Shown here piece after piece: positions 12,139 through 23,273 of a stretch of 64,000 nucleotides of DNA (within the stretch, counting starts at the first letter, position 1; each line of letters opens with the position of its first letter). The stretch spans positions 120,469,050-120,533,049 of the forward strand of contig OX421961.1 of NCBI GenBank assembly GCA_949128115.1. The letters are read 5' to 3'. The notes beneath the pieces were generated by a model, which saw only the letters and a list, made by a program, of their open reading frames with translations, was not told the DNA's origin and searched no databases. The position numbers were made by a program, and so were the translations under genes. Origin of the DNA: Anaspis maculata (Eukaryota; Arthropoda; Insecta; Coleoptera; Scraptiidae).

Positions 12139-13692
12139 CAAACAGCTACCACAGACCGCTATAGTTATACGCTCACACATATGCGTGGAGCTGTCATGGG
12201 ATCATGGAAAAGGTGGATTCTGGCTGCTAAAAATAGAAATTAACGTTTGACAGGTGACACTTCAGAACTGATGACGTTCGTCTACCTTCTAAGGACAATA
12301 AATTGTTTAAATCTACTTACCTCACCACCCTGTGGAGCTGCTATTGGTCTGTTTTTTATGTAGAAGAATAAAATGGCTTACGGAGGTTTTCACAGGTCAA
12401 GGTGTGAAGGAAAACAGGATGTGTTCTTATTATGTATTATTGATTTCGTGCCATCGCGACAAGATAATGGATATTTGGATGGCCCGAAAGCGGTATTTTC
12501 GGGATAACAATAGGAGCAGAGTACAAGAAAAGTGCGGACAAAAGCGTGATGACGGCTAATTATTATTAGGGAATGGGCTTTATTTCCTGAGGTCATTTCC
12601 GGCAGCCTGACGTCAATGTAATCCCTTGACAAAATCTGAAAGAGACAGGATTATGTGGGGGTATGATGACCAAAAATAGGAATTTAATAAGGTACCTACC
12701 TATCTACCTACCTGTAGTAATTGTGATAAGGTCTACAACCTGTTTACGAAGAAAAAGCTAAGTTTATTATTATTTATTGAAGTTTTATTGTGCAGCAAAA
12801 ATGATAACGATCACAGTGTCTTCAGATTTGAAGAGAGATGGTTTGATACTCAAAAGTCCTTCTCTCGGTCCTTCTTCTCTCCATTGTTTCGGTTGTTCTT
12901 CTGTCTTCTTGATAAGCCTTTGCCTGTTTCCGTCTTCTTCATGCTCATCCTTTCCCACATAAGGACTCTGCTACTCACGAGGCCATTCATTTTAGCTTCC
13001 ATTGATGTACCTGCGGTAAAATTCACTTTATTTTTTTATATTCATTACTCGTGTTTCACTGAATAAAAAGTTCAACAAGCTCATGAAATCAAAACAAACG
13101 GAAAGTTACATTTTATCTCCAAGGCGGTGCATCGAATTCTCAAAGAAAAAAATGTCCTTGAATGAGAAGTTTCCACTCATCAGCACATTCCCTAGGCTAG
13201 GTCCAACAGGTCTGGGTAGCACTATTGACAACTCAAATTTTAACATTTGTACTGACGTAAAAATGATCGCGAAGAGGTCATTGGGGTTGGCGTTTTTGAC
13301 AGCGTTAATTAATAGTCGAAAATAAAAGCTACCTACCACCTGTCATAGGCTATCCGAATTTCAGTGACTGCGTTCTACAAAGTGAATGATCAGGTGGCGT
13401 AATCACGCGATTGGTCAAAATTCAAATTTGTTGAATTCGATTGGTTGTTTCAGTGGGACCGCTTCGAGAGCTTGAGTTGCATAAACCTGACCAATGCCAC
13501 CTTTCTCTCTCCGTACTGTCACTACTGACAATGCAACAAACTACAGATTCGAGTTGTCAATCTCAATACGACCTCAATGGCAGACCAAGTTCCAATTCCC
13601 TTTTTGAACGCGATGGTACCGGCCATCAAATGCTTGAGAGGTCACAATTAATTTCATAATAATTAGGTATGTAATAATCATTTATTACCTAC
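12139..13692. other. Intronic DNA with weak minus-strand coding-like stretches
   Basis: No clear transposon ends. On the minus strand a short Lys/Arg-rich frame at about 12833-12990 follows an acceptor-like TTTTACCGCAG, and another open stretch lies at 13106-13339. Neither resembles a family I recognise. They might belong with the candidate exon at 13693-13957, but no splice chain can be demonstrated. Confidence 0.3.
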
Positions 13693-13957
13693 CTAACTTG
13701 GAGTTTGAAGCTCTTCGATCGGACAACACTATATCGCTATTTTCTGTTCTGTTGTTTTGTTTCTTGCCGACTTCTTTTTTTGCTTCCAAGACTAGAATGT
13801 GGTGTTTGTTGGGAACGATTTCCACCGGAGGAGGTTTGTGCTTGTTGTAATTTTCATCAAACTCTTCCTTTTCAGATTGCGAATCTGAATCAGTGCTGCC
13901 ATTCGGGTTGCCAAAATGTATTTTGATGCATTCGGATGAATCGCTTTCGTCGGATGA
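13693..13957 (-). CDS. Possible exon of an unidentified gene nested in an LGR1 intron
   Basis: On the minus strand a 265-base open stretch is bounded by an acceptor (AAATTTCAG, ending at 13958) and a donor (GTAGGT, beginning at 13692). The predicted peptide starts Ser/Asp/Glu-rich (SSDESDSSE), continues acidic, and ends Lys/Arg-rich (KKEVGKKQNNR). Such composition is typical of disordered nuclear proteins, but I recognise no domain. Further open minus-strand frames occur at 14102-14356 and 14329-14538. It may equally be chance or transposon debris. Confidence 0.25.
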
Positions 13958-14847
13958 CTGAAATTTTGCATCACAATTTACTATTAAATTGAGTAAATTT
14001 TTTACCAATGAATATTTCAACATCAAATTCTACATTTATTCGTACGAAAACTTGATCACCAGGCCATAATTGGATATCTGTCGCGCTCTATCACTAGAGT
14101 TTTAGTTTTTACTTTTTTTGTGGAAAAAAAATTGTACGAGAATGGAAGTCAGGAAATAAAAAATGTTGGTGTGTGACTCGGTGTGAATGTTATTTGAACC
14201 GAAATTTGAACCTTTCAATGTCGAAATCAAAAAGTAGATAGCTGATGTAATTTTATCAAAGTTCAAATTTAATTCTTCCACCTTCAGGTCAAGTTTCGGA
14301 AAAATCTCACCAGCGCAGCGGTTCAAAACTAGAGTGACAGTAAAGTGACACAACAAAAGAAGTCGAATTGAAAAAATAAAACTTCACAGCCGTTGTCAGC
14401 ATCATTTAAGGACTTTGTGATTAAATTTCCTGCGCTTATCTCTGGCAAACTCTGTTTGATTACAGCCATTGAACCAGAATAATATCCGCGAAATTGAGAT
14501 CTATTTCTCCTTGAGAAGTTACTTGGGGGGAAACTCATGCATAAGCGTCATATATATTTGTTATCAGCATGAAAAACTGCATTCACTACGATAATTTAAT
14601 ACAAGGGGTCGCAAAAATTTCAAAACCCCGTATATCATGAGACACAGAACGGCGACAAACATCGAAATTGCTCGTATTATGGAGACCTAAAGTTAATTCA
14701 TAAATTCTTGGCTTTGGTCCAATCCAGGTAGTCAAATTCAGAAACATTGTGTTTTCGAAGGTGATTTTCGATAACCCTGAATGTTTTTTTTTTGTTATTC
14801 GTACATTAGTCAGGTAATTAAAAAGTATGACTCTTTTACTAACCTAC
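13958..14847. other. Intronic DNA, nothing firmly recognised
   Basis: The open minus-strand frames at 14102-14356 and 14329-14538 have no recognised domain. If the 13693-13957 exon is real, these would be the place to look for its upstream exons. Confidence 0.35.
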
Positions 14848-15353
14848 TGTTACGAGTAGCGAGGCTTATGCGATTACAATATATTTGCAGCATACGTCAT
14901 ACGTGATAATTTTAGATCCCTTGCACAATAGTTTCTTTTGAACGAAGTCCAAATAACCCAAGAAAACTACCACCTTCATCTAATCTGGAGACCCCAATAG
15001 TCGAGTAGAACACATGGAACTCTAACTTTCCAAAGCATGCTGGCCATACACGCGAATCTGATGGTCATTCCGAGAGCCGTCGCGAAATTTACTGGTGATG
15101 GTCAATGCGGAATATGCCAGAGAGCCCGTGGAATGTTCCCGAAGGTATTCGTCGGAACCGGAGTATATAAGTGGAGATGAGCTGACCGACACCGCACTTT
15201 AGCTCAGAGCGACAGGAGCTAGTAAGTAGCGAAGGTAATCGAAGCGTTATGAAAGTGCAAATAATAATTGACATGCATTTAGTAGTTCGCAACTAATGAA
15301 CAGTGCGTTCAAACGTTCGTCTCAATCATAAAAGTACCCAGGGCAAAGTAACA
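14848..15353 (+). repeat. Candidate solo LTR with TATA box (about 506 bp)
   Basis: The segment begins TGTTACG and ends GTAACA, the short terminal inverted repeat typical of LTRs. It holds a strong TATA box (TATATAAG, 15164-15171) about 315 bp in, as expected for a U3 promoter. The block around 14990-15085, including CGAGAGCCGTCGCGA, is clearly related to plus-strand DNA at about 41750-41855 and more weakly to 53645-53715, so it is a dispersed repeat. I cannot find an exact target duplication beside it, and no retroelement reading frame adjoins, hence 'solo' and moderate confidence. Confidence 0.45.
15164..15171 (+). promoter_or_regulatory. TATA box in candidate LTR
   Basis: TATATAAG lies inside the candidate LTR. 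About 30 bases downstream is CACTTTAGCTCAGAG, an acceptable initiator region. Upstream, paired TTC/GAA elements (GTTCCCGAAGG, TTCGTCGGAAC) resemble a loose heat-shock element, but their spacing is imperfect. Confidence 0.4.
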
Positions 15354-16160
15354 ATACTTACGGAAGGATTTTATTTGTTATTGATCCTATATGATGATTT
15401 TTCTAACCAATCTATAATAAAGTAAATAACAAAATACCTAGAGGTGGAAATTCCGGTGGAGAACATTTCTTTTCAACTTTTATTATGACCTGATAAATCC
15501 TCCATAACGTACTTACTTGAGAGTTTAAGCGTCATTTCTGAGTCACCCTCTATTTTTTATTCTATAATTTTTCCATCATTTTCGGGCACTCCAAATCAAT
15601 ACAATATAAATTATGATTCCGCAAGAGATTTTATAATAATAAGTAATACCTAAGTCTAAGTGTAAGAGGGCGGGTATGGGTACTTACAGGTACGTCCATC
15701 TCAGAGAAACTACAGACTAGACAAACTGCGTGTGCATGTCATGAAATAACTAACTTTTTCCATATTATATGTCTAATTCTTGTTATCGTTTATCATTCAT
15801 TGTTACAATGATTATTCATGGAAAAAAAGCCTTATTCTAAGTACTTTCCTGTACTTACCTTTGTCTATCTTTACCTTTGTCTATCTGATATCGAACTAAT
15901 ATTATTTGTGTCAAAAAATGGACTGACTGATAGTGATAAGTATGATTGTAACAGTCAGTTTCTCAATCGGACCCAATTGATTCTGATTTTGAATAGATGA
16001 AGATTATGACTTCTTTGTCAACCCCTTGAACAGTCCATATCATTCTGCTTTGAAAATACGCAATACAACTCTGACAGCATTTCAACAGGGCTCAGCCCTG
16101 TAACAGTACGTGTATGTATAAGGGAGGCCGTCTCCTTTTATGCGCGACAAATCGACAATA
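15354..16160. other. Intronic DNA, no feature recognised
   Basis: AT-rich sequence with scattered TACCT/AGGTA oligomers. The short open frames carry no recognisable domain. Confidence 0.45.
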
Positions 16161-16721
16161 TACAGGGTGTTTGCAAACTTTGGGTAGAAAATTGAACCGC
16201 AGTTAAGGAAATGCTCCAAAAGTTCCAGAAAAATGTTGAAAAAAATGTATGATTTTTATTTTTGGAAATATGGGGGGGTCTAGAGGGGGTCGAAGGACCA
16301 GTGTACGGGGTGAGTCATGAATCCTAAGAAATCATTTTTTCTCGAAAATGACCGTGAAAAGTTCTACAAGTTGTAAAACTGATGTAGGGCAACAAATAAC
16401 ACAAATAGTTCTTATATCAAATTTCCTGCATGCATTTTTGAAGAAAACTGGATTTTTAGCACTTACGACTTCACTCTGTATAGTAAATATAATTATGAAA
16501 CATATTCAAAGGTTCAAAAACATTGCTTTTTGGTCTGTTTAGAAGAGTTTACTAAAATCTTTCAAAATAACGAAAATAAAGGGGGTCGAAGGACCACCTT
16601 TTGACCCTCCATATTTGCAAAAACAATAACCCTAAATTTTGTTCTACATTTTTCTGAAACTTTTGAAGCATTTCTTTAACTGCGGTTCAATTTTCTACCC
16701 CAAGTTTGCAAACACCCTGTA
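16161..16721. mobile_element. Foldback MITE with TACAGGGTGTTTGCAAACTT ends
   Basis: TACAGGGTGTTTGCAAACTT at the left is mirrored at the right, and the arms match over about 90 bases (including the TTGAACCGCAGTTAA block). TA sits immediately outside CAGGG on both sides, as expected for a Tc1/mariner-type target site; that assignment is inference. No protein is encoded. Confidence 0.85.
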
Positions 16722-18068
16722 TAACTTTTTGCTTTAGGTAATACCTCGGGTAATACCTACGTCGATAAATAATACGGAATAATATATTTCGTTATTTCCC
16801 TAAGGAACTTGAAGTCGAGGACAGAATTAGCTGGTTCCTTACGCTGTAGACTCTATGGCTGTAGTATCCACGCACAGTATACAGGGTGTCCCGTTTTTCA
16901 ACGCTCACTAGGGTATCTCGGAAACGGTAAGAGATACAAAGTCGGTTAAATTACAAAAAAGTTGCGCAATTTTATGACTATCTCAAATATGTCAAAATAT
17001 CCAAGATATCTTTGATCATTTCTGGAATATCCCAAAAAAACTGAAAAATGCCGAATTCGAAAATTTCAAATCACTTCTTCATTATGACAGCTATCAATTT
17101 GGAAACTGATATTCTGACATTTTTGAAGGTCCCTGATCGACTGACGGTCATAATTTTTACCTACGCTTACTAGTTTTTGAGATATGCCAGTTAACTTTGT
17201 TTTTTCTTATGGACACCATACTATTTCTCCACCTCATAAAACTCATCTTTTCTTTCTCTTTACAAAGATATAAAACATTTGTAGCATTTTTAAAAAATAA
17301 TCTATAAAAATTGAAAAAAACATTTCTGGGGTGAAAAAATCTTGTTACCGGTTCGGTTGCCATGCTCTCGTGACATAATAACAATGGCATTCACAATGGC
17401 AAGTATAACACAAAATAACATCGCAATAGCAATAAACATTTATAATTCACAATTACTCGAAATGGAGTCTATTTTGCGAGGAACGCTCCAAGATCGAATT
17501 TATGGTTCATGAATCATGACAGAACATCCCAAAGCAACCAAGAGCTGGAAGCACGGAGTTGATGATGCGTTTCAGTCAATTAACCCGCACGATATCAGCG
17601 CAGCCGTTGAAAATATGGCTAAAAGGCACACAACTCTGCACAGAGCAAAATGGACTCCATTTCGAGTAATTGTAAATTATAAATGTTTATTGCTATTGCG
17701 ATGTTATTTTGTGTTATACTTGGTTTTGTATTTGTTTTATTTTTATTTATTATCATTATAAAATACATAAAAACGGAATGTAACCCAACTTTTTCCAAAA
17801 TTAACCGACCATGGCAACCGAATGCCATTGTTATTATGTCACGAGAACATGGCAACCGAACCGGTAACTAGATTTTTCCGCCCCAGAAATGGTTTTTCAA
17901 ATTTTTATAGGTTATCAAGAAAAAGAAAAAGTGAGTTTTATGGGGCAGAGAAATAATATGGTGTCCATAAAAAAAAAGTTGACTGTTATATCTCAAAAAC
18001 TAGTAGGCGTAGGAAAAAATTATGACCGTCAGTCGATCAAGGACCTTCAAAAATGTCAGGATTTCAAA

Positions 18069-18620
18069 TAGGTCCCTTCGTTTCGGTTTTTTTGAGTGCG
18101 CATGTGTGGCGCGAATTTCATAGTTTCGTACACCGATATTGAAAATTAACACTAAAAAATATTGTAGTGTACCTAAAATTCCACAAATAATTTGGTTGAA
18201 TGTTAGATACCATTTTTTATATTCAAATGAAATGTTTCATTGAAATTAGGTTCAATGATCATTTGTGGAAGTTCAGGAACAACGAAAATGGCAACAGCGC
18301 TCAAAACAACAAGACATCGGCGCCAACTGTCACTTGTGACAATTATGATGACATTTCTCGTTTCTACCTGACCTACATTTCATTTGCTCATGTTTTGACG
18401 ATAGAACACAACTTGTTGGATATAACTGTACCGAGAAAGAAGTTCAAAAAAGCTACGAAGAGATGCGTTTACGGTGTGTGTAAAAGTGACAGCCAGAAAC
18501 CAGTAGTTGGTCAGGCGGCTAGACAGAGCATGCAGCGTTGCCATTCAACTGACAGGTGTACGAATGTTTACAAAATTTGGAGCCTTCAAGCATGCGCACC
18601 TGCCCAAACGAAGTAGCCTA
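18069..18620 (+). mobile_element. Insertion in a palindrome arm carrying a THAP fragment
   Basis: The left arm of the host palindrome lacks this block, so it is a later insertion between the TCAGGATTTC and TTGATAGCTGTCAT sequences of the right arm. Its ends are imperfect inverted repeats: AATAGGTCCCTTCGTTT at the left, and a right end complementary to AATAGGCTACTTCGTTT. A TGCGCATG block lies just inside each end. It contains a THAP zinc-finger start at 18458. THAP domains are used by P-element-superfamily transposases, so a non-autonomous P-like element is one reading; a captured host exon is the other. I see no clear 8-bp target duplication. Confidence 0.5.
18458..18493 (+). pseudogene. THAP-type zinc-finger N-terminal fragment
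   Basis: The frame encodes KRCVYGVCKSDS. This matches the start of C2CH THAP DNA-binding domains (Cys-X4-Cys followed by a Ser/Asp motif). The later Cys-X2-His half and the AVPTF-like box are not found downstream before the insertion ends, so the domain is truncated. It lies in a 138-codon open frame (18200-18616) whose other residues I do not recognise. Confidence 0.5.
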
Positions 18621-18839
18621 TTGATAGCTGTCATAATAAAGAAGTGATTTGAAATTTTAGAATTCGGCATTTTTCAGTTTTTTTTGGGATATTTCAGAAA
18701 TGACCAAAGATATCTTGGATATCTTGACATATTTGAGATAGTCAAAAATTGCGCAACTTTTTTGTAATTTAACCGACTTTGTATCTCTTACCGTTTCTGA
18801 GATACCCATAGTGAGCGTTGAAAAACGGGACAGCCTGTA

Positions 18840-19439
18840 TAATAGTGATGTTACGATTTTGCGTTGGGTATTTGGATATATGAGAGACAAACGTTCAGAC
18901 AAAAGTTCAAACAGGCACTATTTATCTTTGCGTACCTACTACTATTTTACAAGTCACATACATTTTCGCACTTATTGACTTCACTGTGTTCGCATTGTCG
19001 GTCAGTCTGAATTCAAACTCCACTCTCCGATTGGGCCATATTCCTTACACAACCCGCTTCTGCATCCTACATGGAAGTGTGACTGCTTGTAACTGTTCAG
19101 GGTTTGAACTCACAAAAGCTGTGAGGATTTTAACTTAACATTGCGGGCTCAACCACCACATAAAGAAAATAGGGATAAAAAAACGACTCCATATGTGAAG
19201 AAAAAGACGGAACAGCTGAGCACGTCGTCTGTCACACTGCCCAGCTCTTCCATCTTTTAGAGAATCCCGATTCATAATGCGGGACCTCTTGCTTAAGCAC
19301 CCTACTTGGCCATGTCCTTTTTGTGATAATATCAATAGGAACGAGTATAATCTGAATTTATAAATTGAGGAGTTTGACTTTGGCAGTGTTTCCGAAATTT
19401 GGCCGCTACGGTACGAGTGGCCGGCTTCGCTGTATAAAA
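18840..19439. other. Intronic DNA, no feature recognised
   Basis: Mixed-composition sequence between two foldback elements. The open frame at 19135-19464 on the minus strand has no recognisable domain. Confidence 0.4.
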
Positions 19440-21091
19440 ATAGTACAAGAAAGATAGATTTCAACCTCGGAAAAAATATGGACGTCCTGAAAATTTGATA
19501 TTCTGTTCAGAATTGAGTGCTCTACAACATATCCAAAATCGCCAAAAATCGCACCCGGGGGTTTCGAGTTATTGGAGGGGGGGTAAAAAATTGCAGGTAA
19601 AAATAGAGGGGATGGAACCCGTCAATCCATTGGATGAGAATACATTATAGTTCGACGTATCATATCCTATTGATACTATTTTGGTACAAAAAGTGTCCAT
19701 CATTGTTGGAGGGGAGTAGTGGGGGGGCAAAGCTCTGCTAGGTGGTCCATTTTGTTTTTCTGGCCATGTAGAACCGATCACGACAAGTTTGGTATCTTTT
19801 CCGACTAAATTCAATCTCCTGGACTCATATTCGATGTGTAAATTTGAATGAAAACAAGTTTAAACAAGTTATCTTGAAAAAACTTGTTTTTTCTTTGACA
19901 ATTTTGACGAATTTTTGTTTTACTGTTGGAGGCGTTCATTTACAAAAAAAATTCAGGGACCATCAAGTTGAAGTGTATTCTCCACAAAAATCATCCACTC
20001 GATGTATAGTTTTGTTTCTCGAATTTAAAAAATCGATTTGAACTTGAGCCGGCGCGGCGCGTCGTCTACTACTGACCAGAACACTACAGCATGCACCTTC
20101 AAATGAAAACACCTCGAACTATTGAAGAAATAACAACTAATTTTTGAAAATTGAAGGATCTGTGGAGAATCGAATTTCCTATAACATAAACAAAATCGCC
20201 ATGAATCGCACTGCAGGGTTTTAAGTTATTCAAGTGGAGAGGTAACAGTTCATAGAGTATGAGTCCTGTCAAAGTGTTATCCTACTCCTCGAATAACTCA
20301 AAATCCTGCATTGTGATTCATGGCGATTTTGTTCATGTTATAGGGAATTCAGTTTTGCACAAATCCTCCAATTTTCAAAGATGAGTTGTTATTCCTTCAA
20401 TAGTTTGAGGTGTTTTCATTTAAAGGTGCATGCTGTTGTGTTCTGGTCAGTAGTAGTAGACGCGCCGTGCCGGCTCAAGTTCAAATCGAATTTTTAAACT
20501 CGAGAAACAAAATTATACATCGAGTGGATGATTTTTGTGGAGAATACACTACAATGGATTGGTTCCCGAAAATTTTCTAAAGATGAACACCTCCTACAGT
20601 GAAAAAAAAATCGTCCAAATTGTCAAAGAGAAAACAAGTTTTCTCAAGTTGACTTGTTCAAACTTGTTTTCATTCAAATTTACACATCGGATACGAGTTC
20701 AGGAGATTGAATTTAGTCGGAAAAGATACCAAACTTGTCGTGATCGGTGCTACATGGCCAGAAAAACAAAATGGACCACCTAGCAGATCTTCGCTCCCCC
20801 ACTACTCCCCTTCAACAATGATGGGCACTTTTTGTGCCAAAATAGTATCAAGGGGATATGATACGTCGCACTATAATGTATTCGCATCCAATGGATTGAC
20901 GGGTTCCATCCCCTCCATTTTTACCTGCAATTTTTCACCCCCCCCTCCAATAACTCAAAACTCCCGGGTGCGATTTTTGGCGATTTTGGATATGTTGTAG
21001 AGCACTCAATTCTGAACAGAATATCAAATTTTCATGACGTCCATATTTATTCCGAGGTTTTGCCGATTTTTCTTCTATTTTTCCTGTACTA
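19440..21091. mobile_element. 1.65-kb near-perfect foldback element
   Basis: The arms are mirrored from TAGTACAAGA/TCCTGTACTA through AACCTCGG...CCGAGGTT, TCCATTGGATG..., and GCCGGCGCGGCGCGTCGTC (about 20050), meeting near 20.26 kb. The central 40 bases include ATAGAGTATGAGTCCTGTC. Open frames read through both arms, for example a 97-codon frame at 20707-21000, but they repeat each other and match no protein family I know. Confidence 0.8.
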
Positions 21092-21850
21092 AAAGTGTTT
21101 GCTCGGAGATAGCACCACATTATTTTAATTGAATAAATGTCATGTTTTGATCACGCTCTTCACTTTATTTGTTGGTGGACCAGGGTTTATTTACCTAGTA
21201 AGTATGGTGAGTTATTTCAGATCTGCAGCTAGAAATTTACTAATCCCGCGAGTTTTAAGGCGAAAACTGACATTATAGCATTCAGTTATCTCCAGCCGAA
21301 TTCCATTTGCTATTTCAAGGACCTGCGTTTATCCATATCTGCTCGAAGGAGGGCGTGTTGGCTGATTTATGACTATGGCCTTTTGTGGCCCGCAACAAAT
21401 TTATGGAAACATTACACAATACCACGAACATGTAGCAGTCCTCTAACTCACATTTAGTTTTAAACGTTAGCTCTTTTATTCATATATTTTATTATTCACT
21501 TGTAGGTAGATTAGAAGTGGTCGTTTGGTCTCGGAGGATCCTTTCTGCACTGCGACCTATAAGATCTTTTGTGCGTGTTATTATTCACTTGGTATTGAAA
21601 AAGAGGAAGGTATGTACTCGTACTTCCTAGTACCTACAATTTTCCTTTAAGTATAGGTTCTTGACAGAAGGCATGATCTAAGCAAAGCACAAGACACGAG
21701 GAATGCAAGCCGCATGCCTAAAGTTGTTTTCATCAACGAAATAACACAATTACGCCTCGTCGCCCCCGCTTCCAACATCAACAACCCCCCAACCTTAATG
21801 CATTTAGCGGTGTTCCAACACTTCCCTAACGCATGTCCCAATTGTTTCAG
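21092..21850 (+). other. End of LGR1 intron, no feature recognised
   Basis: Sequence leading to the acceptor ATTGTTTCAG at 21841-21850. Composition becomes more C-rich near 21760-21840. No other feature is supported. Confidence 0.5.
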
Positions 21851-22265
21851 GAAACGGCTGCAGGGTGGCGGGTACGCTGACGATATTCGGCAACGTCCTG
21901 TCCGTGTACACGTTGGCGATAATAACGACGGAACGCTGGTACACCATAACGTGGGCCATCCACCTCAACAAACGTCTCAAATTGCGAACGGCGGTGCGGG
22001 TCATGATCGCCGGATGGATATGCGCCGTGGTGATGGCAGGCCTGCCGTTGATCGGCGTCAGCAGCTACTCCAAGACGAGCATCTGCCTGCCGCTGGAGAA
22101 CAAGGGCAAAGCCGACACCATTTACCTTTCGACGCTGTTGGCCTTCAACGCGCTGGCGTTTGCCCTCATCTGCGGGTGCTACGGCAGCATGTACAAGTCG
22201 ATAAGGGAGGGCGGCAGGACGGGGTCCACGACGTCGGTGCGGTCGGATCTGACCGTGGCCAAGAG
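21851..22265 (+). CDS. Lgr1: LGR1-type receptor, exon with TM3 to TM5
   Basis: The exon begins after TTTCAG and completes the split Gly codon (G|GA) left by the exon at 8759-9044. It encodes NGCR (the extracellular-loop-1 Cys that pairs with loop 2 in GPCRs), TM3 ending TTERW (the LGR version of the E/DRY motif), intracellular loop 2 (AIHLNKRLKLR), TM4 (MIAGWICAVVMAGLPLIG), the conserved GVSSYSK-SICLP loop 2 with its partner Cys, TM5 (LLAFNALAFALICGCYGSMY), and intracellular loop 3 ending AK. The donor is GTGATC at 22266, phase 2. GC content is far above the flanking intron. Coupling to Gs through loop 3 is known for the family, not shown here. Confidence 0.93.
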
Positions 22266-22792
22266 GTGATCAAGTTTTATTTAACGTCTTGCTTGAATCA
22301 CACAAGTTCCGTAAATTATAAAGGTGGTAATAGGCAGACTTTCCCAAAACACATCGAATGGAGTCTTCTTGCAACGCCAGAAAAGCCTGTCAAACATCAC
22401 ACGCATCTTCGTCCCTGATCTGTGTTCGAGGTATCTTAATGAAATAGACCTCATTATCATCACTATTCATCTCTGACCATGTAGGGTTCTTTCCGGATAA
22501 TACTCTACTCTACAAGATTTTTAATCATACTTGCTTCAAGGTTTAGTTTAAGCTTAGTTTATTCCTCTACAACGGACAAAAACTCTTGTATAGTAGGGTA
22601 CTGGTAAGTACAATATCGAAACAATTTTGTATAGCCTTCAGTTGCCGGCTCCAATCGTTTCCAGTCGGGTTGTCTTCATCTCTGGTAGATTCGCCATCGA
22701 ACGTTTTCTTTTCAAACAACAGCATCTGGCAGACTTCTGTTGCAACCTTGCTAAATCATTCGCTTGTCTCGGAAAATTTCAACTGACCAGAC
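22266..22792. other. Intron between LGR1 exons, possibly retroelement-related near 22.6-22.8 kb
   Basis: After the donor no exon is seen. The stretch directly beyond the LTR (22775-22792, minus-strand CTGGTCAGTTGAAATT) recurs at 28632-28648 on the same strand upstream of the decayed gag, so part of it may be retroelement 5' leader sequence. Confidence 0.4.
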
Positions 22793-22914
22793 TGTTGCAT
22801 GTCTGTGAGGATATAATGAATACACGAGTATGCTGTAGTGCTCAGCCATCGACTGCCGGTTTATTGGTAGCGTACAAGCAAGCATGCTTAGATATGCGTG
22901 CGCACATCCCAACA
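22793..22914 (-). repeat. 122-bp LTR of the Mag-like element
   Basis: Read on the minus strand it starts TGTTGGGATG and ends GCAACA, giving a 5-bp TGTTG/CAACA inverted end. It contains an AATAAA about 50 bases in and is preceded by a polypurine tract. Very short LTRs are known in the Mag group. Its first 35 bases recur exactly at 28309-28343. Confidence 0.7.
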
Positions 22915-22924
22915 TCTCCCTTTT
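22915..22924 (-). other. Polypurine tract before the 3' LTR
   Basis: The minus-strand sequence AAAAGGGAGA directly abuts the LTR start TGTTGG. This is the expected plus-strand primer of reverse transcription and fixes the LTR boundary and element orientation. Confidence 0.7.
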
Positions 22925-22934
22925 CATAGAATAT

Positions 22935-23038
22935 GTACAAAAATTACTTAGCTCTAAACTTATAACTAAAATGGTGGTTACAATAAGTACAAAAATCACT
23001 TAGCTCTAAACTTATTACTAAAGTGGTAGTTGTAGCCT
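22935..23038. repeat. 52-bp tandem duplication in the retroelement 3' region
   Basis: GTACAAAAAT(T/C)ACTTAGCTCTAAACTTAT(A/T)ACTAAA(A/G)TGGT occurs twice with a 52-base offset (starts 22935 and 22987), just upstream of the polypurine tract. Confidence 0.75.
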
Positions 23039-23273
23039 ACCTAGTCCTAGTTTATATATTTAATCTATTTACAGGTTTAACATTTCTTCCAGATCTTGTT
23101 TAAATATTATTATTATCAGGCACCGATGAATGCACTTCATTCTCTGTACAATTCTCAACAATTACGATAGATCCAAGGGGCGAAGAGGAACTATTGTCAA
23201 TAACATTTGGCGCCTTGTTACTGTTGCTAGCACAATTAATTACTGGAGTATTCAGAGATGGAACACTAGAACA

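Larger units (their letters stand above)
16880..18839. mobile_element. 2-kb foldback element (TACAGGGTGTCCCG ends)
   Basis: The ends TACAGGGTGTCCCG... and ...CGGGACAGCCTGTA open long inverted arms containing GGTAAGAGATACAAAGTCGG and its mirror. Inner arms (GTTACCGGTTCGGTTGCCAT near 17344) are mirrored near 17850. The central 150 bases (about 17490-17640) are not palindromic and hold an open frame with a short stretch (DAFQSINPHDISAAVENM) that vaguely recalls the C-terminal end of a DDE transposase; that is a weak impression. The right arm is split by an insertion at 18069-18620. The outer sequence is related to the 25.1-26.6 kb element. Confidence 0.8.

Noticed and set aside
20707..21000. A 97-codon conserved protein in the 19.4-21.1 kb element
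   Set aside because: The same peptide is read from both arms of the palindrome, so the frame reflects arm duplication rather than selection.
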